Assembly (NCBI RefSeq): GCF_015553625.1
Contig: NZ_JADNGY010000003.1
Location: 1-64,000, forward strand
From: Streptococcus australis
Lineage (GTDB): Bacteria > Bacillota > Bacilli > Lactobacillales > Streptococcaceae
DNA length: 64,000 nucleotides
Reading direction: 5' to 3'
Part shown: piece by piece, positions 17,552 through 25,286 of the stretch
How the letters are laid out: each line of letters begins with the position of its first letter
Numbering within the stretch: position 1 is the stretch's first letter
Position numbers and translations under genes: made by a program
The notes under the pieces: model-generated
The model's database searches: none
Seen by the model: only the letters and a program-made list of their open reading frames with translations
What the model was told of the DNA's origin: nothing

Positions 17552-18319
17552 ATGTTAAAAAAACTATTTCAACAACTCATTCGTTTCTTTGTAAGATTGT
17601 TTTCTTCGCATAGCAAGCCCTTTTATTTTCCAAAAGGGTCGAAGAAACCACCGATCAATCCAATCATCTTTGTACCTGGAAGTTCAGCTAGTATCCAGCG
17701 TTTCAATGGAACTATCCGCATGCTCCATCGCTTTTCTAGAAAAAAACAGAGTCTCTTAAAAATAAAAGTTAATAAAGATGATTCTATAGAGATGGAAGGA
17801 AGATTGAATACGAAAGAGCCAAATCCTATGATTGTGATTGGCTTCGAGAACAATCGAGATGGCTACAGCAATATCAAGCAGCAAATCGAATCCCTTAAGC
17901 TCGCATTAACCTACCTTCTTGACCACTATTATTTCACAGAGTTTAAGGCAGTAGGGCACTCCAATGGTGGACTAGTTCTAACTGGTTTATTGGAAAGTGG
18001 CTTTTTAGAAAAAAATAAGTTAACCGTAAGTAAGATAGCCATTATCGGAAGTCCTTACAAATTTAACCAAGAAATGTATAACGATTTTCAAAGGTGGAAA
18101 CATCGCTTAGAAAAAGAAGTAGAGGTCCTAAACTTTGTCGGTAGCTTTGCTGGAAAATCAGACGGCATCGTTCCTCTCTCCAGTGCACAAGCAGCAAAAT
18201 CAATTTTTGAGAATCAAACTTATTCAGAAGTGAATTTAAAAGGTCGAAAGGCTCAACATTCTGCATTGCCCACTAATCCAGAGCTGGTGAAGCAATTAAG
18301 TCTATTTTTGAATCTATAA
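17552..18319 (+). CDS. Alpha/beta hydrolase, DUF915-like
   Basis: A 255 aa protein with an N-terminal hydrophobic/basic segment (MLKKLFQQLIRFFVRLF), probably a signal anchor, followed by an alpha/beta-hydrolase fold: oxyanion loop FVPGSSAS, nucleophile elbow GHSNGG, an acid region (SFAGKSDGIVPLSS) and a catalytic His in AQHSALP. This is the streptococcal/lactobacillus DUF915 group of surface or membrane-associated esterases with unknown substrate. The ATG at 17552 is preferred; the frame from 17513 starts in the ffh terminator. Followed at once by an AT palindrome. Confidence 0.8.
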   Translation: MLKKLFQQLIRFFVRLFSSHSKPFYFPKGSKKPPINPIIFVPGSSASIQRFNGTIRMLHRFSRKKQSLLKIKVNKDDSIEMEGRLNTKEPNPMIVIGFENNRDGYSNIKQQIESLKLALTYLLDHYYFTEFKAVGHSNGGLVLTGLLESGFLEKNKLTVSKIAIIGSPYKFNQEMYNDFQRWKHRLEKEVEVLNFVGSFAGKSDGIVPLSSAQAAKSIFENQTYSEVNLKGRKAQHSALPTNPELVKQLSLFLNL

Positions 18320-18324
18320 TAAAT

Positions 18325-18344
18325 TACATAATTTTGGTTATGTA
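18325..18344. repeat. TACATAA...TTATGTA palindrome after a stop codon, copy 1
   Basis: Arms of 7 bp with a 6-base loop start 6 bases past the hydrolase stop. Similar palindromes follow xerS (42261) and the E1 beta gene (50417). A T-rich tract follows, so it may act as a weak terminator. Confidence 0.55.
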
Positions 18345-18422
18345 TTTTATTTTTATCTCTTGCAATCCTTAAGTAAATATGGTACATTTTTGGTATCGGT
18401 TACAAACAAAAAGGAGAAACTG

Positions 18423-19406
18423 ATGAAAAATCCAGCCTTACTTGAGGAAATGAAGACTTATAAAGGGCGTGATGAAATTCCTGCAGACTTTGATGATTTC
18501 TGGGATCAAGCCTTAGCAAAACTTACTGAACTTCCTGAATACAAGCTTGAAGAACAAGATTTCAGCATTCCAAATGTTGTCTGTTATGAATTAACCTTTA
18601 AAGGAACACGTGATGGTCTTGTTTATGCACGGGTTGTTTTCCCAAAAACAGATCAAAAGGTTCCAGTTATTTTCCATTTTCATGGCTATATGGGCCGTTG
18701 TTGGGATTGGTCAGACATGCTGGCTTATACAGTAGCTGGATATGGTGTGGTCTCCATGGACGTAAGAGGTCAATCAGGTTATTCAACAGACGGAAATCGA
18801 TCACCGCTTGGAAACACAGTAAAAGGACAGATTATCCGAGGAGCTGTGGAAGGTCCGCATGAGCTGTTTTATAAGGATGTCTACTTAGACCTTTACCAGT
18901 TAATCGAAATTGTAGCGAGCCTTCCTCAAGTAGATGACAGCAAACTCACCAGCTATGGAGCCTCTCAAGGTGGTGCCTTGGCCTTGGTAGCTGCCGGATT
19001 GAATCCCCAAATCCAACGAACGGTAGCCATTTATCCATTCTTATCAGATTTCAGACGTGTATTAGAGATTGGAAACACCAGCGAGGCCTATGATGAGCTT
19101 TTCCGTTATTTCAAGTTCCATGATCCATTCCATGAAACAGAAGACCAAATCATGGAGACTTTAGCCTATATTGATGTAAAAAATTTTGCCCATCGCATTA
19201 AAGGACAGGTTCACATGATTACCGGGTTAGATGATGATGTCTGTTATCCTGTGACACAGTTTGCCATTTATAATCGATTAGAATGTCCAAAAGAGCATTT
19301 CATCATGCCAGAATATGCCCATGAAGCTATGAACGTCCAAGTTAATGATCGAGTCTATAATTGGCTTTGTGGTAGCAAGATTTCTTTTCAATATGTAGAA
19401 AAATAA
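18423..19406 (+). CDS. Acetyl xylan esterase / cephalosporin-C deacetylase family esterase
   Basis: A 327 aa CE7-family alpha/beta hydrolase that removes acetyl groups from sugars or small esters in the cytoplasm. The hallmark RGQ motif (DVRGQSG) is present, with nucleophile Ser in YGASQGG, catalytic Asp in TGLDDDVC and His in YAHEAM. The ATG at 18423 is preceded by AAGGAG; the longer frame from 18360 is upstream non-coding. Single gene. Confidence 0.92.
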   Translation: MKNPALLEEMKTYKGRDEIPADFDDFWDQALAKLTELPEYKLEEQDFSIPNVVCYELTFKGTRDGLVYARVVFPKTDQKVPVIFHFHGYMGRCWDWSDMLAYTVAGYGVVSMDVRGQSGYSTDGNRSPLGNTVKGQIIRGAVEGPHELFYKDVYLDLYQLIEIVASLPQVDDSKLTSYGASQGGALALVAAGLNPQIQRTVAIYPFLSDFRRVLEIGNTSEAYDELFRYFKFHDPFHETEDQIMETLAYIDVKNFAHRIKGQVHMITGLDDDVCYPVTQFAIYNRLECPKEHFIMPEYAHEAMNVQVNDRVYNWLCGSKISFQYVEK

Positions 19407-19906
19407 AGTACAGAAGAATAATAATCAGTAAAAACTAAAAGTTTATGTACAATTGACCAAACAAGACCTAAACCATTGATACAACTAAATTAGAAGCATA
19501 AAGTACATTCTTTAAAAAGTGTACTTTATTTTTATTTTGTACATTATTTTGGAATGGTATTTTGTATGTTTGCTAGTGCATAATATCAGCTAATCGAAGA
19601 AATTGATTTGTACATTTTTTTACTCTAGTAACGGTAGAAGAAGTGGTGGTTCAATTGTACATTTTTTTGCTCATTTAATTTTCTATTGAAAATAAACTAT
19701 TGGATATTCATAGTCAATAAAATTTCGAACTTTCTTTTTATATTTTCCATTATAAAAGAATATTAGGAATAATCTGTTAATTTTTAGTTTTTGTTATTTT
19801 TTTGAGCATCAAAAAACATAAAGTTATAATTTTGTTACAAATACCTTGAAAACGAGTTGTTAACGTGATAGAATAAGGTTAGAAAGGAAATATAAAGGTA
19901 TAGGAG
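19407..19906. other. AT-rich intergenic region with GTACATTTTTTT repeats
   Basis: No gene is seen. TTGTACATTTTTTT occurs near 19609 and 19659, with a related TTTTGTACATTATTTT near 19538 and an inverted pair AAAGTACATTCTTT/AAAAAGTGTACTTT near 19499-19528. This is likely the left end of the accessory region that begins with the XRE gene. A promoter for that gene should lie at about 19840-19895. Confidence 0.5.
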
Positions 19907-20239
19907 ATGAATAAACAAATTGGTAACAGAATAGCAGAATTAAGAAATGCTAAATCTTTTTCTCAAGAACAAGTAGCTGAAAGAATTGGAATAAGTAGAC
20001 AAAAATATGCTCGTATTGAAAACGGCATTAATAGCGTGACATTGGAAATTCTTGTAAAACTAGCTAACGTTTTTGATGTCAATGTTAATGATATTACGAA
20101 AGTCCTTGAACAAGAAGCGTCTGTAGCTTATAGATCAGGAGAACAAAAACAATCAACACGTGATATGCTTTATATGATTGATTTATTCTATGCAAACAAG
20201 CGTTTGTATGAAAAATTAACTTATCAGGATAAGGAATAG
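19907..20239 (+). CDS. XRE-family transcriptional regulator
   Basis: This 110 aa protein has an N-terminal helix-turn-helix of the Cro/C1 type (IAELRNAKSFSQEQVAERIGIS, about residues 8-60) and a short C-terminal helix-rich tail. It heads a three-gene operon with an ImmA/IrrE peptidase and a PIN protein, and probably represses it; cleavage by the peptidase would relieve repression, as known for ImmR/ImmA. AGGAG precedes the ATG; the gap to the next gene is 8 bases. Confidence 0.88.
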   Translation: MNKQIGNRIAELRNAKSFSQEQVAERIGISRQKYARIENGINSVTLEILVKLANVFDVNVNDITKVLEQEASVAYRSGEQKQSTRDMLYMIDLFYANKRLYEKLTYQDKE

Positions 20240-20247
20240 GTAACTCA

Positions 20248-21081
20248 ATGGATAGATTACGAGAAAGAGAGATCCGAAAGAAGGCAAATGAGATCAGAGA
20301 ACAATGCACCACAACAAGGTATGGTATTTCAAATCTTTTCAAAGACTGTGAAAATTTTAAAATCAAGCTTTTTCGCTATCCTATGGGTGAGGATGCTGAT
20401 CTTGGTTTTACATTAAAGAGAGATAATGATATTATTATTTTTACGAATACAAGTATCCGTCTTTCAAGGGAAATCTTTACACTTGCTCATGAAATCGGAC
20501 ACGCAGTTCTCCATTTTGAAAATAAAAAGGCTTTTTTTGATAATAATTCAACTGTGTCGGGTTCAGACGCTGATGAAAAAGAACATGAAGCAAATTATTT
20601 TGCAGCTTGCCTGTTGATGCCACAAGAAAAAGTGGAAAGCTTTATTGATTTCGAAATAGAGGATAGTGAAAGCCTTTCAGCAAGAGATATTGCTAAAATG
20701 ATGGTGGAATTTAACGTTAGCTTTGACATGGTAGTTAATAGATTACTTAGTTTACAGTTTATTGATGAACAAAAAAAAACACTATTAAATGTTGATAAAG
20801 TTGAAGCTAAAGTAGGGAATCTTATTAAATCAGTTGGTGGGGGTTCTGCTTTAAATCGTCCTAGCGAGGAAATAGTTATTCCTGAAGAGTACTCAAAATA
20901 TGCACTCTATAACTTTAATAATGGGGCAATGCCGAAAGAAACATTGGAAAAAGTTTTAGAATATTATCATCTTTCACTTGAAGATTTTGAGGATGAGATT
21001 GAACAAAGTAATGTTTTTAGTCAGGAAGATGATGCAGAGGATATAAATTTGGATGATTTAATTGGAGGATTAAGTGATTGA
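20248..21081 (+). CDS. ImmA/IrrE family zinc metallopeptidase
   Basis: A 277 aa protein with the gluzincin motif HEIGH at residues 81-85 and a downstream acidic ligand helix (EKEHEANYFAACLLMP, about 110-126) typical of ImmA/IrrE. These enzymes cut XRE-type repressors. Residues 180-277 form an acidic C-terminal extension absent from small ImmA proteins. It overlaps the PIN gene by four bases. It may be the switch or the toxin of the operon. Confidence 0.88.
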   Translation: MDRLREREIRKKANEIREQCTTTRYGISNLFKDCENFKIKLFRYPMGEDADLGFTLKRDNDIIIFTNTSIRLSREIFTLAHEIGHAVLHFENKKAFFDNNSTVSGSDADEKEHEANYFAACLLMPQEKVESFIDFEIEDSESLSARDIAKMMVEFNVSFDMVVNRLLSLQFIDEQKKTLLNVDKVEAKVGNLIKSVGGGSALNRPSEEIVIPEEYSKYALYNFNNGAMPKETLEKVLEYYHLSLEDFEDEIEQSNVFSQEDDAEDINLDDLIGGLSD

Positions 21082-21743
21082 ACGCTTCACTGGATACAAA
21101 TACTATTATTCATTTTTATAGAGCAGGCTGTCAAAATATTCTTTTTGAGTATTTTGATTCTATCTATATTTGTGACCAAGTCTATTCAATTGAATTGAAA
21201 AACCATGGACAAGATATCCTGTCTAATGTATACTTAGACATTCAAGCAGGGAAACTGGAATTATTTTCAAAAGAAAAAATGGCTAGAGAAGGAATTTTCC
21301 AGCTTTTTGAAGGACACGCTAAAGAACAAGAAATATTGTATAATCAGGGAGATAAAGGCGAGGCACATGCTATCGCTTTAGCAAAAACACTAGGTGCATG
21401 CTGTTTGGTCACTGATGATACAAAATACAAAGGACCGTATAAAAGCCTTTTGCAATATGATGATGAAGTTATGCCTTTTACATTTGCGGAAGTTATTATT
21501 CTCTATTATATTTTTGGAACAATAGACGCTTCTCAAGCAATATTGTATTTTGATAAAATCAATATCAAATCAACAATGAATTGGAATTTTGAAACACAGC
21601 TAAAAAACTTTTTAAGACGGTTTAACCCAAAACAGGATAGTAAAGATTCTAGGTGGCTCGATAAGGCGTTAAAGGAACAAAAAGTTAGCCTAAAAAATAA
21701 AATACTAAATATGCAACAATCTTTAAAAACAAATAACCAATAG
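21078..21743 (+). CDS. PIN-domain protein
   Basis: A 221 aa protein with the PIN nuclease acidic residues: Asp6 in SLDTNTI, Glu95 in GDKGEAHAIAL and Asp113/Asp114 in VTDDTKY. PIN domains are Mg-dependent RNases, often toxins. Longer than VapC (about 130 aa), with a C-terminal helical, basic extension. Translation starts at TTG 21078, overlapping the upstream TGA, with GGAGG 9-13 bases before. The pairing with XRE and ImmA is suggestive of a stress or phage-response module. Confidence 0.8.
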   Translation: MNASLDTNTIIHFYRAGCQNILFEYFDSIYICDQVYSIELKNHGQDILSNVYLDIQAGKLELFSKEKMAREGIFQLFEGHAKEQEILYNQGDKGEAHAIALAKTLGACCLVTDDTKYKGPYKSLLQYDDEVMPFTFAEVIILYYIFGTIDASQAILYFDKINIKSTMNWNFETQLKNFLRRFNPKQDSKDSRWLDKALKEQKVSLKNKILNMQQSLKTNNQ

Positions 21744-21794
21744 CAAATAGCCATAAACCTTGCTATTGAATAAGTAATTTTACTTCTTTTAATC

Positions 21795-21823
21795 TAAAAA
21801 AAGAATCAGTCGATTCTTTTTTT
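21795..21823 (+). terminator. Terminator of the XRE-ImmA-PIN operon
   Basis: AAAAAAAGAATC/GATTCTTTTTTT stem with loop AGT C, 52 bases past the PIN stop. Confidence 0.8.
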
Positions 21824-21937
21824 GTATTATTTTAAAATTATGCCTTTTAATTCATCTTCTAAAGAGGCTCTATGTACTTTATATTTTTGAGCTGGTTTTA
21901 GTGAATTTCATGTATGATAAAATTCATAATTTATTAT

Positions 21938-22033
21938 TATAATTTATTAATAGGAAGGTAATTTGTGTTTATCAAATATTTAACAAAAAATGAGGCAAGA
22001 CAGTAACTTTTCTTAAGTTACTGTCTTATTTTT
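21938..22033 (+). ncRNA. Possible short transcript with own promoter and terminator
   Basis: A TATAAT-like box near 21938-21943 is followed by an AGGAAGG/GTG start for a 13-residue frame (ending NEARQ) and a perfect 13 bp hairpin AAGACAGTAACTT/AAGTTACTGTCTT (21997-22027) with a T-rich tail. The transcript would be about 85 nt. The peptide may be only a gene fragment. Confidence 0.35.
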
Positions 22034-22240
22034 TACACATATTATACAAAAGTGAAAAAATAAACATAGCACTCCAATAGAGAAAATTCTTTGTAGCTCT
22101 GTTTTAACCAATACAAAAATAATGAGCTAAAATACCAAAAAAAATAAAAATTTACTTAGAACCTTGAAGGCTTATCTACAAAATATTGAATCAGTAAATC
22201 ACTTAGATAATGTTTAATATATTTCCTAATATCTATCCTC
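22034..22240. other. Non-coding decayed sequence
   Basis: No reading frame or structured element stands out. AT-rich spacer between the small transcript and the S24 repressor remnant. Confidence 0.5.
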
Positions 22241-22519
22241 TTACTCCTCAATAGGCGTGAAGTTACCTACTATTCTCCCAATTATACGAGGATTTTCCTC
22301 ATAAGGCGCATAAATATCATCATACTTCTTGTTTATCGAAACAAGACGCAGATAGGTTTTATGAAGATACACTTTTTTACATAGGTTTGATTGTTAAATT
22401 CCACTGCATAAATTTGTCCATCTTCATTATTTGTTGATTGCTTAATCAATACTACATCTCTATCAGGCAATTCAGACTCCATTTAGTCCTCTAAAACCCA
22501 CGTTGAGGCGGTATCACTA
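22241..22519 (-). pseudogene. C-terminal remnant of an HdiR/LexA-like S24 repressor
   Basis: On the minus strand the sequence reads TASTWVLED, a stop, MESELPDRDVVLIKQ, and after a one-base shift in an A run (VKK/VYLHKTYLRL) INKKYDDIYAPYEENPRIIG and the end GNFTPIEE. This is the S24 peptidase domain of HdiR-type SOS repressors. The nucleophile Ser codon expected before MEP is TAA here, so the catalytic residue is replaced by a stop. The N-terminal half is missing. A different S24 fragment lies at 32165-32350. Confidence 0.75.
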
Positions 22520-22562
22520 CTTGTAAAAGTTTAGAAACCTTTGAACGAAAGGGAGAATGAAA
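22499..22562. repeat. Two-box repeat, short copy
   Basis: CACGTTGAGGCGGTA, 8 bases, then TGTAAAAGTTTAGAAACC and TTTGAACGAAAGGGAGAATG. The same boxes recur at 26660-26674 and 26808-26847 but separated by about 133 bases. Box 1 overlaps the S24 remnant reading frame. Confidence 0.6.
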
Positions 22563-22567
22563 AGCGT

Positions 22568-22720
22568 GAAGGTAGCTTCTCTAATCGAATAGAGGGTAAG
22601 AATCAGAGTAATAGTTCAAGTATGGCTTCTGGATACTATAGTCTGACATGCTATCAATCTATTTCAGAAGCTGGACAAATTGTAGTAACTTTCCTTGAAG
22701 GAACTGGGGTAGATTTATAA
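22568..22720 (+). pseudogene. Unrecognised 3' gene fragment
   Basis: An open frame without a start reads EGSFSNRIEGKNQSNSSSMA and ends SEAGQIVVTFLEGTGVDL before a TAA. It sits directly before the terminator at 22724. It looks like the tail of a secreted or toxin-type protein, but I cannot assign it. Confidence 0.35.
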
Positions 22721-22723
22721 GAG

Positions 22724-22770
22724 ACTGTGACTGGGAAGTTGCAGTTTTTTTAGGGGTTTAATGGTATAAT
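22724..22770 (+). promoter_or_regulatory. Terminator-promoter module, copy 1
   Basis: ACTGTGAC/GTTGCAGT hairpin with T7, followed 20 bases later by TGGTATAAT (-10 at 22765-22770, extended TG). The same arrangement precedes the gene at 23669. It insulates and drives the next gene, like a cassette boundary. Confidence 0.6.
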
Positions 22771-22816
22771 GAGATTATAAATGTGGATATTGTTTAAATT
22801 CTCTGGAGGACACAGA

Positions 22817-23416
22817 ATGTTGAATTTAGTAAAAGGTCACCAAGTTAGCTTGGTAGAAAACCTGTTTGAATCATTTACAAAGTTAACTGAACATCATTTG
22901 ATGGCGAATGTACACGCAGAAAAAATATTAGAGATTTTTCAACACTTTATTGTGATTCATGACGAGCCCTTGTTTTTTATTTTGGAATTGCCTGTCAGTA
23001 TTGATAGAGAAAAAGTGATAGCAAAGAATATTATTAAGGAATCCCATAAGGATGTTTATTATATTGATGGTTGTTCAAGAGAAGAATGTCTAGCACTGTT
23101 GATTAGATACGGTGATTTACTTGTAAATGATGGATTAAGTAAGTTTGGATTTGGTGGACATAAAAGTCACGATGAAATCATGCTTGATAGCTATAATGTT
23201 GTGACAATTTATAGTAAAGAACTATCGAAATTTAATGACTTTTTTGAACCTCATAATATTCAATTTGTAGAAGAACTAGTGACAGCTTGGAAAACTTTTT
23301 CTAAGACCTCACCAGGAATCTCTGAAATCTATGAAAGTAATGGAAAAACTGTTTATGATTTGCCTACAGAATTAGCTGAATGGGGAATATATTTAGCTGA
23401 AACTCGAACAGAATAG
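22817..23416 (+). CDS. Putative polymorphic-toxin immunity protein
   Basis: The 199 aa product is acidic, soluble and mixed alpha/beta, without signal peptide or catalytic motif. Distinctive segments are VYYIDGCSREECLALLIRYG, FGFGGHKSHDEIM and the C-terminal TELAEWGIYLAETRTE. Its size, acidity and setting among RHS and toxin fragments suggest an immunity protein; no family can be named with confidence. ATG 22817 is preferred because GGAGGA lies about 8 bases upstream, whereas the frame from 22781 has none. It has its own promoter at 22765. Confidence 0.6.
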   Translation: MLNLVKGHQVSLVENLFESFTKLTEHHLMANVHAEKILEIFQHFIVIHDEPLFFILELPVSIDREKVIAKNIIKESHKDVYYIDGCSREECLALLIRYGDLLVNDGLSKFGFGGHKSHDEIMLDSYNVVTIYSKELSKFNDFFEPHNIQFVEELVTAWKTFSKTSPGISEIYESNGKTVYDLPTELAEWGIYLAETRTE

Positions 23417-23594
23417 GCATATTTATAGGATTAGAAAGAGAATATTTCTATTCCTCTAATACCCCAAATTTAACTTTAGTAAATTTATAGAAGGAAAAGC
23501 TAGATGTAAGCACACGTTGATGTGTGAGTATTGCTCGTGAATGATAAAAGATAGGGTATAATTCATTACACTGTTTTTGGATAAATATTGTTAG

Positions 23595-23640
23595 ACTGTA
23601 ACTTTTATGTTGCAGTTTTTCAATTTATACATGGTATAAT
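23595..23640 (+). promoter_or_regulatory. Terminator-promoter module, copy 2
   Basis: ACTGTAAC/GTTGCAGT hairpin with T5, then TGGTATAAT (-10 at 23635-23640). The layout and sequence match copy 1 at 22724-22770. Confidence 0.6.
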
Positions 23641-23668
23641 TAAAATAATAAAATAAAGAGGATTTTTT

Positions 23669-23971
23669 ATGAGTAAAGAACTAGTATTTCAAAGTGTAGA
23701 ATCACTACAACAAGTTGTAAACGTAATTAATGAGGCTGCGGCAGCTCTTAATGATAAAACACGTACAATAAGAGAGAGTCCAATCCCAGAAGGGTCAGCT
23801 GGAGCATTGGGATCAGGTATTGGTGGCATAGGTTCATTTGCAGCTCTTTATGGTTTAGGTACTGTAGGGTTATCAGCTGTTGGAATTACTTCTGGTCTTG
23901 CAACTATTGGCAGTATTGTTGGAGGTGGTATGGTAGCTGGAGTGTTTGTAATGGCTGCTCCAAATGACTAA
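23669..23971 (+). CDS. Glycine-rich hydrophobic small protein
   Basis: 100 aa. The first 45 residues are amphipathic and soluble (FQSVESLQQVVNVINEAA). Residues 46-95 are a Gly/Ala/Ile-rich stretch (GALGSGIGGIGSFAAL, GLATIGSIVGGGMVAGVF) with glycine-zipper spacing and enough hydrophobicity for two membrane spans. It could be a pore-forming toxin, a membrane immunity protein or a toxin fragment. GAGG lies upstream of the ATG. It lies between probable immunity genes. Confidence 0.6.
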   Translation: MSKELVFQSVESLQQVVNVINEAAAALNDKTRTIRESPIPEGSAGALGSGIGGIGSFAALYGLGTVGLSAVGITSGLATIGSIVGGGMVAGVFVMAAPND

Positions 23972-23999
23972 CTTTATATCAACAAGTAGTACTTATTAG

Positions 24000-24287
24000 A
24001 TTTCAGATGAAGAAATTCAAATTCTCGAAAAGAACGCCACTAATGGAGATAAAAACTCAGCCTTCAAATTATATCAATACCATATGTTTGTATCTTTAGA
24101 TCAAGATTTGGAATTTAAATGGCTAGAGATAGCGGCAAAAAATGGATATCCAATTGCCCAATCCAATTTAGCCGATTTATTTTTCACACTAGGCAATAAA
24201 GAAAAAGCCATATTTTGGGCTAAAAAGGCATATAGAAATGGTGCCAAACTACCAGACGAATTAAAAATATTGATAAATATCAATTAA
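24000..24287 (+). pseudogene. Sel1/TPR-repeat protein, 5'-truncated
   Basis: The frame begins straight after a stop with ISDEEIQILEKNATNGDKNS and continues through KWLEIAAKNGYPIAQSNLAD, a clear Sel1-like repeat, to ELKILININ. The intact family start is missing; an internal ATG at 24084 could give 67 aa. Sel1-repeat proteins are common beside RHS toxins and may serve as immunity or adaptor proteins. Confidence 0.65.
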
Positions 24288-24294
24288 TTAATAA

Positions 24295-24405
24295 GATTTA
24301 GCGGATTATCGTTACGAACCTGATGCGGATCGGTTTATTAACCAAGATCCGATTAGGTTGTTGGGTGGGGAGAATTAGTATGCTTTTGCGCCGAATTACA
24401 ATTTA
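24295..24405 (+). pseudogene. RHS-repeat-associated core fragment
   Basis: Reads DYRYEPDADRFINQDPIRLL then GGEN, TAG, YAFAPN. This matches the RHS core consensus (RYYDPDSGRFINQDPIGLLGG, ENLYAFAPN) that lies just before the variable toxin tip. It carries an in-frame stop and lacks the rest of the RHS shell. The LLGGEN...APN variant is typical of Neisseria and Pasteurellaceae RHS proteins rather than Firmicutes YD-repeat proteins. Confidence 0.8.
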
Positions 24406-24407
24406 TA

Positions 24408-24647
24408 GTGCATTCAGAAGAGGTTCAAAGAACTTGGGCTGAGTCTAAAGATATTACTGTTATAAATATGAAAGATGCTCACGCAGAAGAATCTTTAATC
24501 AAGTCAGGAAAAGGAATTACAGAAATTGAGGCCTCACGTCCTATATGTCTTGATTGTAAAGATTTGATGAATGAAAAAGGTGTTAAAAGTAAAACTCCTC
24601 GTTCTAGTAAGAAAAGTAGAAAAAGACGTAACATAGGAAGGTGCTAA
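24408..24647 (+). pseudogene. Deaminase-fold toxin tip fragment
   Basis: 79 codons from a GTG. Motif HAE (KDAHAEESLIKSG) followed by PICLDCK gives the HxE...CxxC zinc-site signature of the cytidine-deaminase superfamily, used by many bacterial polymorphic toxins. The basic tail (SSKKSRKRRNIGRC) is usual for toxin C-termini. Only about 20 residues precede HAE, so the first helix/strands of the fold are missing and it is probably inactive. It directly follows the RHS core fragment in another frame and precedes the likely immunity gene by one base. Confidence 0.6.
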
Positions 24648-24648
24648 T

Positions 24649-25224
24649 ATGGAAAAATATGAAGAAAAGGTAAAAAAGGAATTGGAAAATTTAACAAGTA
24701 CACAAAGATTACTTTTTGGAGCATGTTGCATCGATAGAATTTTACATTTCATAGAAGATTTTGATAAGTTTTTAGTAGAAAATCATATTAAAAGAATAAC
24801 TGAAGAAGCATATTTTTCCTTATGTACTGAGTGGCTAGATAGAATATTTTTGTATAATAATATAAGCAAAGATATTTCTTCTGATGAAATTGAAAAAACT
24901 CTGAATACATTAAATAAAATCATCCCCGATACAGAGGAGTTTCCAGATAACGTAGTTATCTTTACACAAAATTCTATGATAGGGTTATCATATCTATACG
25001 AGTTTATAAATAAAAATGAACTAATTTTTATTACGAATTGTAGTGATAAGGTAATTGAAACAATTGATGTTATGTATTACGAAACAGATTATGAACGGCT
25101 TGATATACATTATGAAGAAGATTACAAAATACAATTTAATTGTATTGAAATGATTAAAGCAGGGAAAGACATAACTGAATTACGTAAATATAATCAATTA
25201 ACTAGAGTGAATAGCAAGCCGTAG
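24649..25224 (+). CDS. DUF416-like probable immunity protein
   Basis: 191 aa, acidic, helical. The start (LTSTQRLLFGACCIDRILHF, then TEWLDRIFL) resembles DUF416-type proteins, which occur as immunity proteins beside deaminase and nuclease toxins. The ATG follows the toxin stop by one base, with AGGAAGG about 9 bases upstream, so it was cotranslated with the toxin. Intact, unlike its toxin, consistent with retention as orphan immunity. Confidence 0.65.
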   Translation: MEKYEEKVKKELENLTSTQRLLFGACCIDRILHFIEDFDKFLVENHIKRITEEAYFSLCTEWLDRIFLYNNISKDISSDEIEKTLNTLNKIIPDTEEFPDNVVIFTQNSMIGLSYLYEFINKNELIFITNCSDKVIETIDVMYYETDYERLDIHYEEDYKIQFNCIEMIKAGKDITELRKYNQLTRVNSKP

Positions 25225-25286
25225 CCCGGAGAAAACCTTCAGTCCTGACGTAGGATATGTGCGGTACGTACGCACGCGGTTTCTGT

